Notes under the pieces: model-generated
Database searches by the model: none
What the model saw: the letters and a program-made list of their open reading frames with translations, nothing else
What the model was told of the DNA's origin: nothing
Position numbers and translations under genes: made by a program
NCBI GenBank assembly: GCA_001600095.1
Contig: BCIX01000001.1
Span: 2,480,001 to 2,544,000, forward strand
From: Bullera alba
Taxonomy: Eukaryota; Basidiomycota; Tremellomycetes; Tremellales; Bulleraceae
Reading direction: 5' to 3'
DNA length: 64,000 nucleotides
Shown: piece by piece, positions 35,306 through 46,964 of the stretch
How the letters are laid out: each line of letters starts with the position of its first letter
How positions within the stretch are numbered: position 1 is the first letter of the stretch

Positions 35306-37655
35306 ATGCCTACTCGGCCAACCCCGCCCTCGCCGAACTCACCAGACCGACCGAGAAAGCTGCCAAAGATGGAAGACTCTGTAGACCTGAACGAAGCTGT
35401 CACTGCGACTCAGGAGATCCCATCGTGAGTACATATATCCTTCTCGTAGGATGTGGGCTCGGTGGCTGATGGGACTGCCGCAGATATCGACCAGATGCCA
35501 AAGCCCGTCGTTACGATAGACAACTCAGGTCAGCTACGTTGTCACTGGGCACTCATCGCTGTTCTCAATTGATGTGCTGACGCTTTGAGCTAGACTATGG
35601 GCATCTGCTGGCCAGCGATCACTTGAACAAGCCCGTGTCCTGCTTATTGGCGCCGATGCGGCTGGATCACAGGCTCTGAAGAATTTGGTACTGCCAGGTT
35701 CGTTCATTTGGCTGCAGTTTGGGATAGCGCTGAAATCATGAGCTCTAAACAGGGATTTCCCACTTCACGGTCCTATCATCTCGATTGACCACCGCTCAAG
35801 ATGTCGCTACCGACTTTTTCCTGCATCCCAAGAGCATCGGGGAACCCATAGCCACGCAAACAGTCAGGTGAGCGGTTCCTGCCACTGTGAGCGAGTCAAT
35901 GCTGACTATGCCACTACAGGTATCTCAGCGAGCTGAACCCCTCAGTGGAAGGTGTCTCCCGTGTCCATGTGAGCTCAAGTCCGACATCGATCTGCACTTT
36001 ACTGATCATCGTAGGACCCGGCGGAGCTATTGAAGACGGATCCGGAGTACTTCCTGTCTTTCACCATCATCATTTGCTCGAACGTCGATCCCACACTGGA
36101 AGCCTCATTGGCAGCACTACTATGGCAAGGTGAGCCGTTCAGCCTCGCATACCACTGTTGCTGAGGAGAGCTTACAAAAACAGCCTCTAGCAGTGTTGGC
36201 GGTGCCGACATCCCCCTTGTCTCGGTTAGGACATCGGGATTCATTGGTCGTATTCAGATCCAGCTGCGAGAGCATTGCGGTATGTGTTTCCCACAGTGAC
36301 AAGGCGTCGTCCTGACCATATTGGATAGTCGTCGACACTCACCCTGACACCACTCATACCCTTCGGATGGATCAGCCGTTCGCAGCGCTTGAAGCACACG
36401 CCAGGGGCTTGAATGTCGATGCAATGGACTCCATGGAGTACTCGCATGTCCCGTATGTTGTGCTCTTGGTACGAGCTGGATGCCAGTGGAAGGATGAGGT
36501 AGGTCACGGCAAGGGCCTGCCGGTCGCGAGAGCGCTCATGGAGTCCGCTCTCAGCACGGCGGCAAGCTGCCACAGAGTGACGAGGACAAGGCCGAGTTCA
36601 AGAGCCGACTGCGAAAGGCGAAGAGAAAAGGAGATGAGGAGAATTACGACGAGGCACTAGCACAAGCGTACCACATGTGGAATCCATCGGAGATACCATA
36701 CGACCTGAAGGGCCTCCTAGAGGATGACAGTGTGAAGACTGTGTCCCAGAACGTAAGCATAGAGAAGGGCGATGTGGTATGCGTACTGACTTCGCTTCAG
36801 TCTAAAAACCTCCATATCCTTCTACACACCCTCCGAGAATACCTCAAAACACATCCACTACCACCTACTTCGCCCACGCTTCCCGACATGCACTCGTCAA
36901 CTATCTCGTATGTCCAACTGCAAAACCTCTATCGAGAGCAATTCAAATCCGACCTCGCCGAGTTCCGCGCGATCCTGGATGGAATCTTGGTCGGTTTCGA
37001 GCTGTCAGCCGACGTCATTCCAGATGAAGAGATTGAAGGTTTTGTTCGAAACTCTGGAGGAGTAGCGATCGTCAAGGGCAGGGAGCTCAGCGCGACGAAG
37101 GAGAGCAACGCTATCCTGAGTGAGATCATAGGTGAGTCGATAACCCCTTCCCTGCGATGCTTCGACCGACTCCATCCCTACAATACTTTGACCGAGCCTG
37201 ATGGTGAATCCGCTCGTAGATGACCATCTCATGGACGAATACTCGGATAACCGTCTGGGAGTGGCTCAACACCTTGCTGTCCTGGCCGCTGAGCGTTTCT
37301 ACGCCAAACATGGATCGTGGCCAGGGTCTGGATCCGGTGAAGGCGAGGCTGAGAGGAAAGAGATGGCTGAGCACATTCTGGCCGTCACCGGAAAGCAGGC
37401 AGGCTCGCTGCCGAACGTTGTCGATGAGGCTTCCGCTGAGGTGTGAGTGCAGAGAGCTGCTCGGATGGAAAGATGATGCTGATCGAGAGTCACAGTGTGC
37501 GAGGTGGTTTCGGAACCCCACCCACGACCGCAGCGTTCATCGGAGGTTTGGTGGCTCAGGAAGTCATCAAGCTGGTCACTAACCAGTACGCGCCGTTGGA
37601 CAACACGGTGATTGTAGACTTGGTCCACTCAACGACGAAAGCCTTCAAGCTGTAG
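35306..37655 (+). CDS. ULA1: NEDD8-activating enzyme E1 regulatory subunit
   Basis: APPBP1/NAE1 homologue that pairs with Uba3 to activate the ubiquitin-like protein NEDD8/Rub1 for cullin modification. Joined exons show the N-terminal E1 repeat: [44 protein letters not shown], with the degenerate nucleotide loop usual for the regulatory subunit, then [12 protein letters not shown] and [18 protein letters not shown]. The C-terminus has [29 protein letters not shown] and [21 protein letters not shown], matching the family end. The VVRGG join uses donor GAGGT/GTGAGT near 37443. About ten introns, roughly 560 residues. Three in-frame ATGs are possible (35189, 35306, 35369); I used the middle one, as the family normally starts just before YDRQLRLW. 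Confidence 0.9.
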
Positions 37656-37901
37656 ATGAGGCAGAGGCTGGCCGGGAGTACACGCTGCATCGGAAGACAT
37701 GAAGGATGCATAACCATGATACGGACGAGGGGAAACGGAACAACAAGGCCAAGCGTACGGCACAAGATACACAAGTATCACTACTGCCTGGTCGTGAGGA
37801 CTGCAGCCGGGTTCAGCTTGTGCTCAGAAAGGTCGAACGACCAACTAACGTCAAAAGAATAATCAGCTCATGGCTCTGCAAGCAACTGCCCAAAACAACA
37901 C

Positions 37902-38627
37902 TCACCTCGCGAACATGGCGTCGTTCAGCTGATGATCTCGCTCAAACAGACATGCCGCGTAGAGGATGTTTGTGCGCTCAGTGTCCGAATCCTCGGCACT
38001 CGACCCGGGCGAGGAGATGAAGTTGACCTTGCGATACTCTTTCCATCCGTTCGCCAAAGCGTCGATCGAGTCTTGGAGATTTTCGATACCGGTCTGTTCT
38101 GCAAACTTGGCTCTAACGGACCTGGCGGAGAAATACCCCTCCCAGGCCTTGTTGAGCATTTTGATCGCTTTGGCGAGGTATCGATCGAGATCGGTCCTGT
38201 CTCTTCGAATCTTGACCGGGGGGACGGACTTGTTCTCAACAATGTCAGTGCCGGTAGGTTGTTTGGAGGAGAGATATCCCTCTCTTGGAATGTCTTCGAG
38301 ATCTTTGACGGCCTGACACAATCGCACAATCTGATATGCGATCTCTAGGACCTCGCGGTCGGAGACAATGGCGAGACCGCATATCTCCTCAATACGCTGT
38401 CCAGCATTTTGAAACTCGAGCACGATTCGAGTAAAGGTCTGGTCGGGGCTGACTTTGGGCGGCTCGACTTTGGGGACGAAGGGGAGTTGGATCTCGATGG
38501 GAAGGATCTTGTCAGAAGGAGAATGCGAATGAGCTACCGTGGTCGGCGGCAGGGCGAGGTAGAGAGGGTTGATGGTGATAACCTCGGAGCCGTGGGATGG
38601 CGCAACTTCAGATGGATGAGAGAACAT
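37902..38627 (-). CDS. Conserved-looking protein of unknown function
   Basis: Single open frame of 241 residues, MFSHPSEVAPSHGSEVIT to LNDAMFAR-TGA. I do not recognise it. An in-frame TGA lies just upstream of the ATG at 38625-38627, so this start is well supported. It has a Pro-rich first 75 residues, then mostly helical sequence with regular heptad-like spacing (FTRIVLEFQNAGQRIEEICGL, AYQIVRLCQAVKDL, LAKAIKMLNKAWEGYF, LQDSIDALANGWKEY). No membrane segment or signal peptide. Its last codons coincide with an AG/GTGAGT donor, so the gene could instead splice to a short further exon ending near 37777. It is convergent with ULA1 and divergent from the amidase gene. Confidence 0.65.
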   Translation of the reverse strand: MFSHPSEVAPSHGSEVITINPLYLALPPTTVAHSHSPSDKILPIEIQLPFVPKVEPPKVSPDQTFTRIVLEFQNAGQRIEEICGLAIVSDREVLEIAYQIVRLCQAVKDLEDIPREGYLSSKQPTGTDIVENKSVPPVKIRRDRTDLDRYLAKAIKMLNKAWEGYFSARSVRAKFAEQTGIENLQDSIDALANGWKEYRKVNFISSPGSSAEDSDTERTNILYAACLFERDHQLNDAMFAR

Positions 38628-39246
38628 CCCAGAGGAGGATCAGAGTGTCCGTGTACGGCTTTGTGTGGAATTGGGCTGGATGAAGATAATGGTCTATCTC
38701 GGCTGCCTTACCTGTAGCTGTCAAGTGACGGTCAGAGTAGTTGTGAGAGAGCCAGTATGGGGAGTGAAGATTCAATGCACAGCGATAGGCCAAGGGTGCT
38801 GATGGCGAAGACTGCACTTGGGAGTTGAGACAAGTTTGAGCTGGAGAGTGAAAGGAAGATCGTCGGGTCGGCATGCCAAAGGATTCTGTCGGCCGAGGGG
38901 TGATGCATGATGCGTCTTACTCTGTCCCGAGTTCGAGTAGCTGATGAAGGGCCAGTGAGTTTTCCGTGCACGCCCTCAGTAGCCTGTATAAAGCTGAGTG
39001 GTATGCATGGGATCATGGCTGGGACAGAGAAGGACTGTGCGAAGATGACTTGACCTGCTGGTCAACTTGTCGCCGGCTTTTCGGCTTACCGGGACGAGCG
39101 GGTGATCGTGCTCGATGCTTCTGATGGTCGCTTAGTCCACCTGAGCCTACACACGTTTCACTCTCTTCAAACAATGGCTGATCTTTCTCCTCGTTTGCCC
39201 TTCTCCATCTTCGGAACACCACACCTTTAAGGCTCAATCGATAATC
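38628..39246. promoter_or_regulatory. Divergent intergenic region between the orphan gene and the amidase gene
   Basis: About 620 bases. A minus-strand open frame upstream of the orphan gene (about 38720-38874) ends in a good donor (ACAG/GTAAGG), hinting at a 5' UTR exon. Otherwise nothing. Confidence 0.45.
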
Positions 39247-41752
39247 ATGTCGAGTCTATCCTGGAGGCAGATCGTGCTCAGGAAGCAAGATGAGCGAGAG
39301 GCTCGGGTCGTCGAGATGGAGGAAGAGCTCGGTCTTCTCTCTGATCACCCCGAGGATGCGGTCTTCCTTTCAGCCAGGTAAGCCATCAGCTTAACTTCTT
39401 GCTACAGTCTCACACTCTTATTCAGACCAGAAAAGATCGTTGCCAACCTGAAGTCCATGGAGGACGGCTGGACAGTGGAAAGAGTGATGATCGCATTCGT
39501 GAGCTGATCGTCCAGCAGACCTCCACAGAGTGAGCTGATCTGTGCGCAAGATCAGAGCAGCCTGTGCTGCTCACAGGTCGACAAACTGCTTGACAGAGGG
39601 TATGTGAAGGAAGTCAGGAGAGAAGCGATAGCTCACAACTCGGTAGTGTTCTTCAAAGAAGCGTTGGATGAGGCCAGGTTGAAGGACAAGGAACTCCGCT
39701 CGACTGGTCGTGCCGAGGGCGCTTTCTGGGGTCTGCCATCAAGCTTCAAGGGTACGTATGATTTGGACTACTCGGGAGTGAGCGGTCGAGGCTGATACGG
39801 TCTACAGATTCCTTCAATATCCTTGGGACGGACAACACTGTGGGGTGTACCAGGTATCTGACCCTTCTGATATGACCGACAGAAGGGGTGCTGACCAATC
39901 AGATACTGCTACGACCCGACAACAAAGCTCGAGGATGAGCATGGGGTAAGGTCTGCTGAGGTGTTCAAACCACTGACTCAGGTCTAGATCGTCAAACTGT
40001 ACCGCCAAGCTGGAGGTATACCATTCTGCAAGACCAACATACCACAGGTGATTTCTCCCGCAGATCACTGGACACCGAACGACTCTAGCTGACGAGATGA
40101 CAGACCTTACTGGCTTTCGAAAGCAAGAATCCTCTTTGGGGAGCTTCATCGCAGCCTGAGTTCCCGGACCGAACGCCTGGCGGCAGTTCAGGGGGAGAAG
40201 CGGCGTTGATCAAGCTGCGAGGCACACCATTGGGTTGGGGCTCAGACAGTGAGTATCCCGTTTTCAGTCATGTTCCTCGCTTACTCGAGCAGTCGGCGGA
40301 TCGTTGCGAATCCCCGCACATTACTGTGGGATATACGCCTTGAAGCCAGTCAAGGGAAGATGGCCGTCTCTCGGCAGTCGCGAGAATAAGAAAGGGTTCG
40401 AGACCATCAAGGTGAGTGGTCTGAGATACCTCTGCGAGACGTCAGAGTCTGACAGCTCAGGTATCTTGTGGACCCATGGCGAGATCGGTTGACGACCTCA
40501 TCTTCGCCTCGAAGACAATCACAGAACTCACTCACGCCAGGGACAGAGGAATTGATGGGGAGACACTTTTGCCCATTCCATGGAGAGAGATCAAGTTACC
40601 ATCCAGGCTCAGAGTTGGATATTTCATCGAGACGGGCGGTGTCAAGGTGAGATCGGTCACACCGACCACGAGGACCGTGCTCATATAGCTGCAGACCAGT
40701 CCTGCATGTTCTAGGGCTGTACAAGAGACGGTGGATAAATTGCGTCAAGCGGGGCACGAGGTGGTGCCGTACAAGATGCCGGATCGTGCGTCATTCTGCT
40801 CATATCCGTCCGGACCAGTAGCTGATCGCGATTATAGCCATTGAAGCTTTGAAAGTGAGGATTGATATGTCGATGGCTGTGAAGACATTTGCTGACCCGC
40901 TGCGCTTAGATATTCGTCGCGTCAATATCGGCAGATGGGCATGTCACGATGAAACATTCGGTCGGGAAGGACCCTTGGGAACCGGCACTACAGCTGGTAA
41001 GTACCACATGACCCGCTCGAGATATCCAGTCTCTCACTCCGTTGTCAAGGTCACGATAGGCTCCAGTCTGCCAAGGTTCCTACATGCACTACTCGTTTGG
41101 GTATTGGTGTATCTACTGAAAGATACAATCTTTGCGGCTGTATTCTGTGAGTCTACAAGGCTATGCCGGGCTAATGCACTTCTTTAGCTGTCACCAATGC
41201 CCGTCCGGTCCGAGAGTACTGCGAGTGGGCATATCGCCGCAATATATACGCTCAGAAGTTCAACAAAGCTGTGAGTGCTAAAGGGTTCATGAGACCAAAG
41301 CGCTGATATGGGATCAGGCGTGGGAGGAGGAGAAGCTTGACATGGTTATATGCCCCGTACAGTCTGTACCGTCATTACAACACGGTCGAACCAAGTTCCT
41401 CTCTCCATTAGCGTACGCCTCAACCACGGCTTGTTACGTCGTACTGACGATCGATATCGATAGCATCGCGACCATGCTCTTCAACGTGGCCGACTCGACA
41501 GTCGGCGTGGTTCCCGTCACAAAGGTCGATCGAGAGAAGGACGCGCTGCCGATCGATTTCTTGAAGGAGTCAGAGGGCTCCTGGATACTGGAGAAGCGAG
41601 TGTACAAGGGTTCCGACCCCGCTTACAACGCTGAGAAGATGCACGGGCTGTCGGTCGGTGTTCAACTGGTCGGAAGACCATGGGAGGAGGAAAAGGTGCT
41701 TGCGATGATGAAGGTGGTGGATGATGCGGTCAACTCGGAATCGAGCACCTGA
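39247..41752 (+). CDS. Amidase-signature hydrolase (FAAH/acetamidase-like)
   Basis: Serine amidase of the amidase-signature family, hydrolysing a carboxylic or fatty-acid amide. The Ser-cisSer-Lys triad is visible in joined exons: Lys in GIPFCKTNIPQ, cis-Ser in PGGSSGGEAALI, and the nucleophile Ser in GSDIGGSLRIPAHYCGIYALKP. The N-terminal region has MSSLSWRQIVLRKQDERE, and the C-terminal region has MHGLSVGVQLVGRPWEEEKVL, both usual. A hydrophobic segment around 41080-41145 (FLHALLVWVLVYLLKD) is like the membrane-cap region of fatty-acid amide hydrolases and suggests lipid amides. More than ten short introns, about 590 residues. The start is ATG 39247-39249; the end is SESST-TGA. Substrate cannot be told from sequence. 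Confidence 0.87.
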
Positions 41753-41856
41753 TAATGGGCGTCATGAGTGATAGATATTCAGTACATGCTGGTCATGGCT
41801 GCTCGCAGCCACGCCAATGTGAACTACATCACTGTGATACAAGCATACACACCAGT

Positions 41857-42935
41857 CTATTTGCGCTGCAGCCTCTTCCACTCTTCTTCGATGACTCGGA
41901 CGAAATCAGATGCTGAATGTCCGTCCTGCTCGACTGTCAGCAATGTATGCTTTTCTACGACTCGAGCTCGCTCCAACTTACGTCGCAGCCAATCCATGCC
42001 CCGCCGTCGATAACGCATGTCCTGTTGGTGGACCCCCTACCGGCTGTACTGTCGATAACGATGGTGCAGGACTTCGTGACGCTTGTTTGCTCTGTACGCG
42101 CGACATTCTCCAAGAGCAAACCCCTGGCCTCTTTCCCAAGATGATTCGTCTTCTTGGCCTTCTGTCCATCATCATTCTTCGCCTTCTTGCCCTGTATGCA
42201 CTGCCCCACACCAGAGCCCCACCAATCTAGCTTTGTGGCCTCGACGCAACGGCGGGTGAGTTCGACGTCTCCGATTTTCCCGGGAAACGGAGATTCAAAG
42301 TTGAGACACGCCAGCGCGGCGTACCACTGTGCCGGATCCAGGTGGTTCACCAAGCACAGTTCGTGGGCGTTCCCGATACATTCCAAGGAGCCATGCTTGC
42401 AGGTCACGCCCAAGGGGTCTGAATTGTTCAAACTGCACGTGCTGTCAGGTACAAGGGTCATGGCAATATTGTGATATGTGATTTTAGGTGATCCAGACAT
42501 CGGTGGCGTACCCGGATGTACCAAGCAGTACCAAGCAGACTCACTGTGCTACGATTTGCAGGCTGAGGTCGATTTTATCGCTGACGCCGGAAGTGTGCAA
42601 GACCTGGGATTCGAATATCAGGACACAGCCCTACCGAGGTACCTCACTCGTCGGGACTCACGTCTTCGAATACTGTCTCACACGTTCTCTAAAAGGCGCT
42701 GTCAGCCCAAAAGTCTCTCGTCCTCAGAGTCTGTGCTTACAGCGTCCGGGCATCGAGACATGACATAAAGAGCTACCGGAACCTTGGAGTCACGTGCTTT
42801 GTGGATAGTGAGAGCGGTATCGTCTACAAAGCCAAAGGCCTCCTGGGCGGGCGGCGCGTTCGTGGGTGAGGCAAGCGTGTGAAGCTGGTGAGAGAGCGCG
42901 CTCAGAGCCAATAACCCGGATGTGATGACTCGCAT
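41857..42935 (-). CDS. GILT-family thiol reductase, secreted or vacuolar
   Basis: Member of the gamma-interferon-inducible lysosomal thiol reductase family. It begins with a signal peptide (MRVITSGLLALSALSHQLHTLA), then VPVALYVMSRCPDA, which after splicing (donor at 42740, acceptor at 42689) continues RTCETVFED. The GILT signature C-X-HG-X2-EC-X2-N-X4-C is intact (CKHGSLECIGNAHELC). The C-terminus, joined across an intron near 41900-41960, reads DGHSASDFVRVIEEEWKRLQRK-TAG. Exon 2 is only nine residues. The first redox cysteine sits in C-P-D-A-R-T-C rather than the C-X-X-C of animal GILT, so reductase chemistry may differ. Internal splice sites near 42440-42555 are inferred. Confidence 0.85.
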
Positions 42936-45900
42936 GATCTCTAGCCCGGCCGACGGTAAGGAGCCTGGGAACGCCAGTATTGAAAGACTGTCGATACACG
43001 AGTATAGCTAGGCGAAGTCGAGATGTAGAGTAGTTAGTACGAGTAGCTTGAGCTAGGCGCTAGCCAATTCAGGTTTCTAGTTGTTGCTCTGGTCGAGACG
43101 TGATCGAGACTCGACAGAGCTCGGAGAACGCCGAAGAGCTGCGGATATACGATGACGTCATACCGCTCATCCAATGTTCGCCTCTTCGAGGAGCTTGCGA
43201 GGAGCTGGCCCGAGCTGCAGTAACAGGCAGTAACTTACCAGGACCGTACTTGCGCAGCAACTACTGCTGATCTGGAGCTCTGGAGAGTGGAGACTACTTA
43301 CTGGAGGCAGTCTCCCTGATATGGACGTGGGCCATAGGCGGGCTGTTCGGACTTCGGAAAGCTGGGTGAACGCTCACGGGTCGGGTGCTGCCGGGTGCTT
43401 ACGATAGCGCTCTCCAGTGCCTACCCCGTGCAGGATGTACGTACGTCCGTCGAGGTCGTCGAGGTACGCCGAAGTTCTGAACTGTAACTACGCTACATAC
43501 TGTACGCATAATTCTTCTCGGCCCGTTTACACTGTGATACTTGTACAGCTCTATGCAGCTGGGAACGCCCCGGCGGCCGAGATGCCGACCGGCGTGCACC
43601 GGCGCCGTGGGTGTCTCATCAGTCGATTCCATACTGAAAGGCGAGAGCCTGGTGAGCACTGGGCACTGAAACTCCGAGTCTGCCGGTGAGTTGTGACGTT
43701 GTGACACTACTGTTGTAACGCCCGAGTGGGGCATCTTCGGGCATCTTGCACCAAAGTTACTAAATATCAATGAGGTACACTCGGGTACACTCGTGTCCTG
43801 ATTCTCGGGAGCCTACCGAGACAGGCACTCGGATGCTGCGTGGGCACAGCAGGAGAAGGATTGGTGCCATGCATTCATGTGTAATCGATATGTCGGACAC
43901 GTTATCATCGGAGACCGAATCGATCCTGGCAGATCCTGGCACACCGATGACTGTAGGCTATAAATCTAACAGAGTCCTGACTAGTCTAAGTTAATTTTTG
44001 AAGTTAAGTACGAGTAGTTGAATGAATGTGGTCTGGGCTGGTCTGGGTCCTGGGACTCTAAGCAGATCGACTGAGCTGCGGAGTTTTGCCAGATCTTACG
44101 TGGGGGCCAACCTTACGGCCGGGTCAAGTACCGCCAAGATCTGAGCGACAACGCGCATTGTGGCTTTGCGGCTCATTGCATCGGATTGCATCCGATGCAC
44201 CAGGTCTCCCTTGCCTGCCTTTGCTTCGGACGGCGTCAGAAGACGCCAGCACCTGCCAGCACGCCCCCTCGGAGCCCTTCGGACGGCCAAGCCTCGTCCG
44301 TCACACCTTTGGCTTGGTAAGCGAAGCAAAGTCGGAAAGAGGGTTGGCGTGAACTTCGAGAGTACATCTGCCATAGCAGATGACTACAGGCGCTGACTCT
44401 CGATGGTTGAGGTTCAACGTCAAGAGCACGTACGATCGATCCCGTGAAGGCTGCTGCGAGCTGCTGCGAGACATAAGGCGGTGACGGCAGGTGACACCCC
44501 TAGGGAATCAAGGTACGAGTGACATCCCAGACGCCCGAATAAGTACGAGGAACTGCAGAGGGGTAATTCACTAGTGTGTGCCCGTGAGTGTAACCAGGTG
44601 TAACAGTGCAGCCAGGTGTAACAGCGGTGTAGCAGTGGTGTAGCCCTTTGTGACTTCGCTAAGCGATCAGCCCCATGATGCACTATGATGCATTATGCCC
44701 TATGATGCCTCGTGCTCTCTCATGTCGATCATTTCGTAAGCCCGACGTGTTTGATGTTTAATCAGCTTATGGCTGAATGTCTAGGGAAGGTGCAGGAATC
44801 ATTTGTGGCGTGACGGGCTGTAACGGGGCGCGTTACAAGTGCATCCGAGTAGATCAGAGTAGATCAGAGTCTATCCGAGTGATGCAACCCTACTACTGGT
44901 CCCTACTTTCTGCTTGCTCGTCGATACTACTCCATGGATGCAAATATTCCTGAATCTGAGCCTCCTGAACAAACCCGCGATCCTCCATTATCCCCTAGTA
45001 TCCCTCTTGAACATGGTAAGCGTCTCTGTAGCGATTACGGTCTATTACGGTTGAAGCAGGTTGAAGCCTGTTGAAGCGGCTATAGAAGCGGGGTAGAGCA
45101 GGGTCGGACCTGGTCGGACCTGATTGTGCCTAGTAGTGTTTCGGCGAAACAGGGCGAAACAAGCATGCTTTTGTTCTTTCAGGGCAGGCATGACATCCCG
45201 AGATCGCGGAACGGCGAAAATTGCCATTAAGAGAAGATCGTTCCCAGCTGTCGTTTTCGCCGGGTCAGTCCAGGTCACTCTGCCACTGCGCCCCCGATAG
45301 CCACTACTCCGCCGATGCTTGGCTCCAACAAGCTCCTGCTCTCTCTCTGTACTTACTCAGCACCGCTCAGGACTCCCTCCTCGCGCGCCCTAGTTCGGAC
45401 CATCGGCCTCCTGTCTGTCCGATGAGCTCATGGTGCCTCACAGGGAGAACCCTCAAACATGGTCCAGCTCGAACCTGCTCGAACCGTCGTTTTGGATCAG
45501 CTCAGCGCTCAGGACTCAATCCTGACCAAGCTCACCATACCTCACCCTGTCTTTCCCTGCTCTGCTCTGCCTCTCCTCTCCTCTATTGCAGCCGGGCTTA
45601 GATGGTGGCGGGCGCTGACTGATGCTGACTGATGCTGACTGATGCTGAGTGCTGAGTGATCGCTGGTGATCGCACCGTACGTCCGGGTGCCCATCTGCGC
45701 CTTTCTGCGCCCATCTCGATCCTCCTCTCTCTCGAGGGAACTCCAGGGTCACATGGCAGTACCGTAATTGGGGGTTTGAGCTAGAGCGCATTAAGCATGA
45801 ACAAGGTTATAGCCACCGTCCGCCAGCAGGAGCCATATGGTGTTATCGGAAGACGAGGTGATAGTCATCGTTGCCGTGGCAGAGAGCTCATCAGAGACAT

Positions 45901-46964
45901 CCTGCGGCTCTGTGCGGAAAGAGACACTCCGCAAACGATCCGAGATGATATATCGAGTATCCTGGCCAAGGAAGGCAGAAGCTATATCTATATACTATGG
46001 TCCCTCGACTCGATCCTCCTGCTCTTCGTACTGTTGCATCGCTCTCTCGCCAACTTTTGCTTCACAGATCGACGAAAACACCCGCATCAACGGTGAGTGC
46101 TGTCGGGGTTTTGCTCTCTTTCCGCCCGAGTGTTGGCCGGTCGTCGCCGAACGGGTGTGGCCGAGGAGGAGTAGGTGAGATACACCAACGTATTGGACGA
46201 ACAAAAGGCGAGATGCGAAACAGGAACGAAGATGCACCATCACCGCCCTCAAATCCTCCCCTGATCTCCATCACATGTACACTCGTCTCATCCGAAAGCC
46301 TTTTGTCGTCGTTGTCGATGCGATTCCAGATTAGCGCATCATCTGTCACCCGAGTCTGAGCCACCGGGCAGGAACACGGCTGATGGGCAATTAGCTTGCC
46401 TCGGCACCCTCGACTCTACATCATAGACGCATAGACTGTCCGACGGACACCCTCGCCTTGCTTGATCTTGACATACCATCTTCGTTCGCCACCTATCCCT
46501 TGCTCTCTTCGCACGTCGTGCCGAACAGCGCACATGGAGAGATCCTCGCTCGCGTTGAGTCTAGAATAGAAGTCTGAAAAGAAGCTCGAGAAGGACAACT
46601 AGACAGCAAACCGGAAATTTAGCGCCATAGACGTTGCGGGGTTGGGCGACTGTATCTACACTCGGCCTGGGCGATTGCAATCAGATCAACACATTCACCC
46701 ATCAACAGTCTCAACAACAAAAGACTCCTGGTGATCCCTTTGACCTCAAGGTAACCTCGTTCTCGACGGCGACTCACGGCAAAGCGAGAGACGAGAACAG
46801 CAGCGTTTCAGCGAACGACGAGGGATACAAAGCACCAACGACTTTGCCTCACATCGGCTCTTCTCCCCCCTCCTGATCCGCCACCTCTCGATTGTCTTCC
46901 TATTGTATCGTTTCAGACAATAGTCAAGTGCGACCGCTACCACCTCTCGACTCAACTGCGCACA
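42936..46964. other. Gene desert of about 4 kb upstream of the HMG-box gene
   Basis: No protein that I recognise is encoded here. Short open frames (for example 45797-46096 and 45837-46178 on the plus strand, 46062-46364 on the minus strand) overlap one another and have no family motifs. The part from 43217 to about 45711 is dominated by 10-base duplications (separate entry). The last 900 bases probably hold the promoter and a leader for the HMG-box gene, with a possible leader intron beginning at the GTGAGTGCTG near 46094 and CAA-rich leader sequence near 46700. Confidence 0.6.
43217..45711. repeat. Island of unrelated short duplications spaced by 10 bases
   Basis: Over 20 places show a word repeated at a spacing of exactly 10. 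Perfect or near-perfect decamers: GGTACACTCG at 43774 and 43784; GATCCTGGCA at 43922 and 43932; CTGCTGCGAG at 44451 and 44461; AGATCAGAGT at 44851 and 44861; GGTCGGACCT at 45102 and 45112; GCTGACTGAT three times from 45614. Shorter matches at the same spacing: GCAGTAAC 43217, CGGGTGCT 43382, GGGCATCTT 43729, TGGTCTGGG 44029, ATTGCATC 44175, GCCAGCAC 44245, ATGATGCA 44675, GGCGAAACA 45143, GCTCGAACC 45467, GTGATCGC 45656, TCTGCGCC 45694. Around 45031-45090 six successive decamers are related in turn. A few spacings of 8, 9 or 11 also occur. The repeated words have no common consensus. Confidence 0.85.

Noticed and set aside
45797..46178. Overlapping short frames with ATG starts upstream of the HMG gene
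   Set aside because: Several frames on both strands are equally open and none shows family motifs; they may belong to a leader or non-coding RNA.
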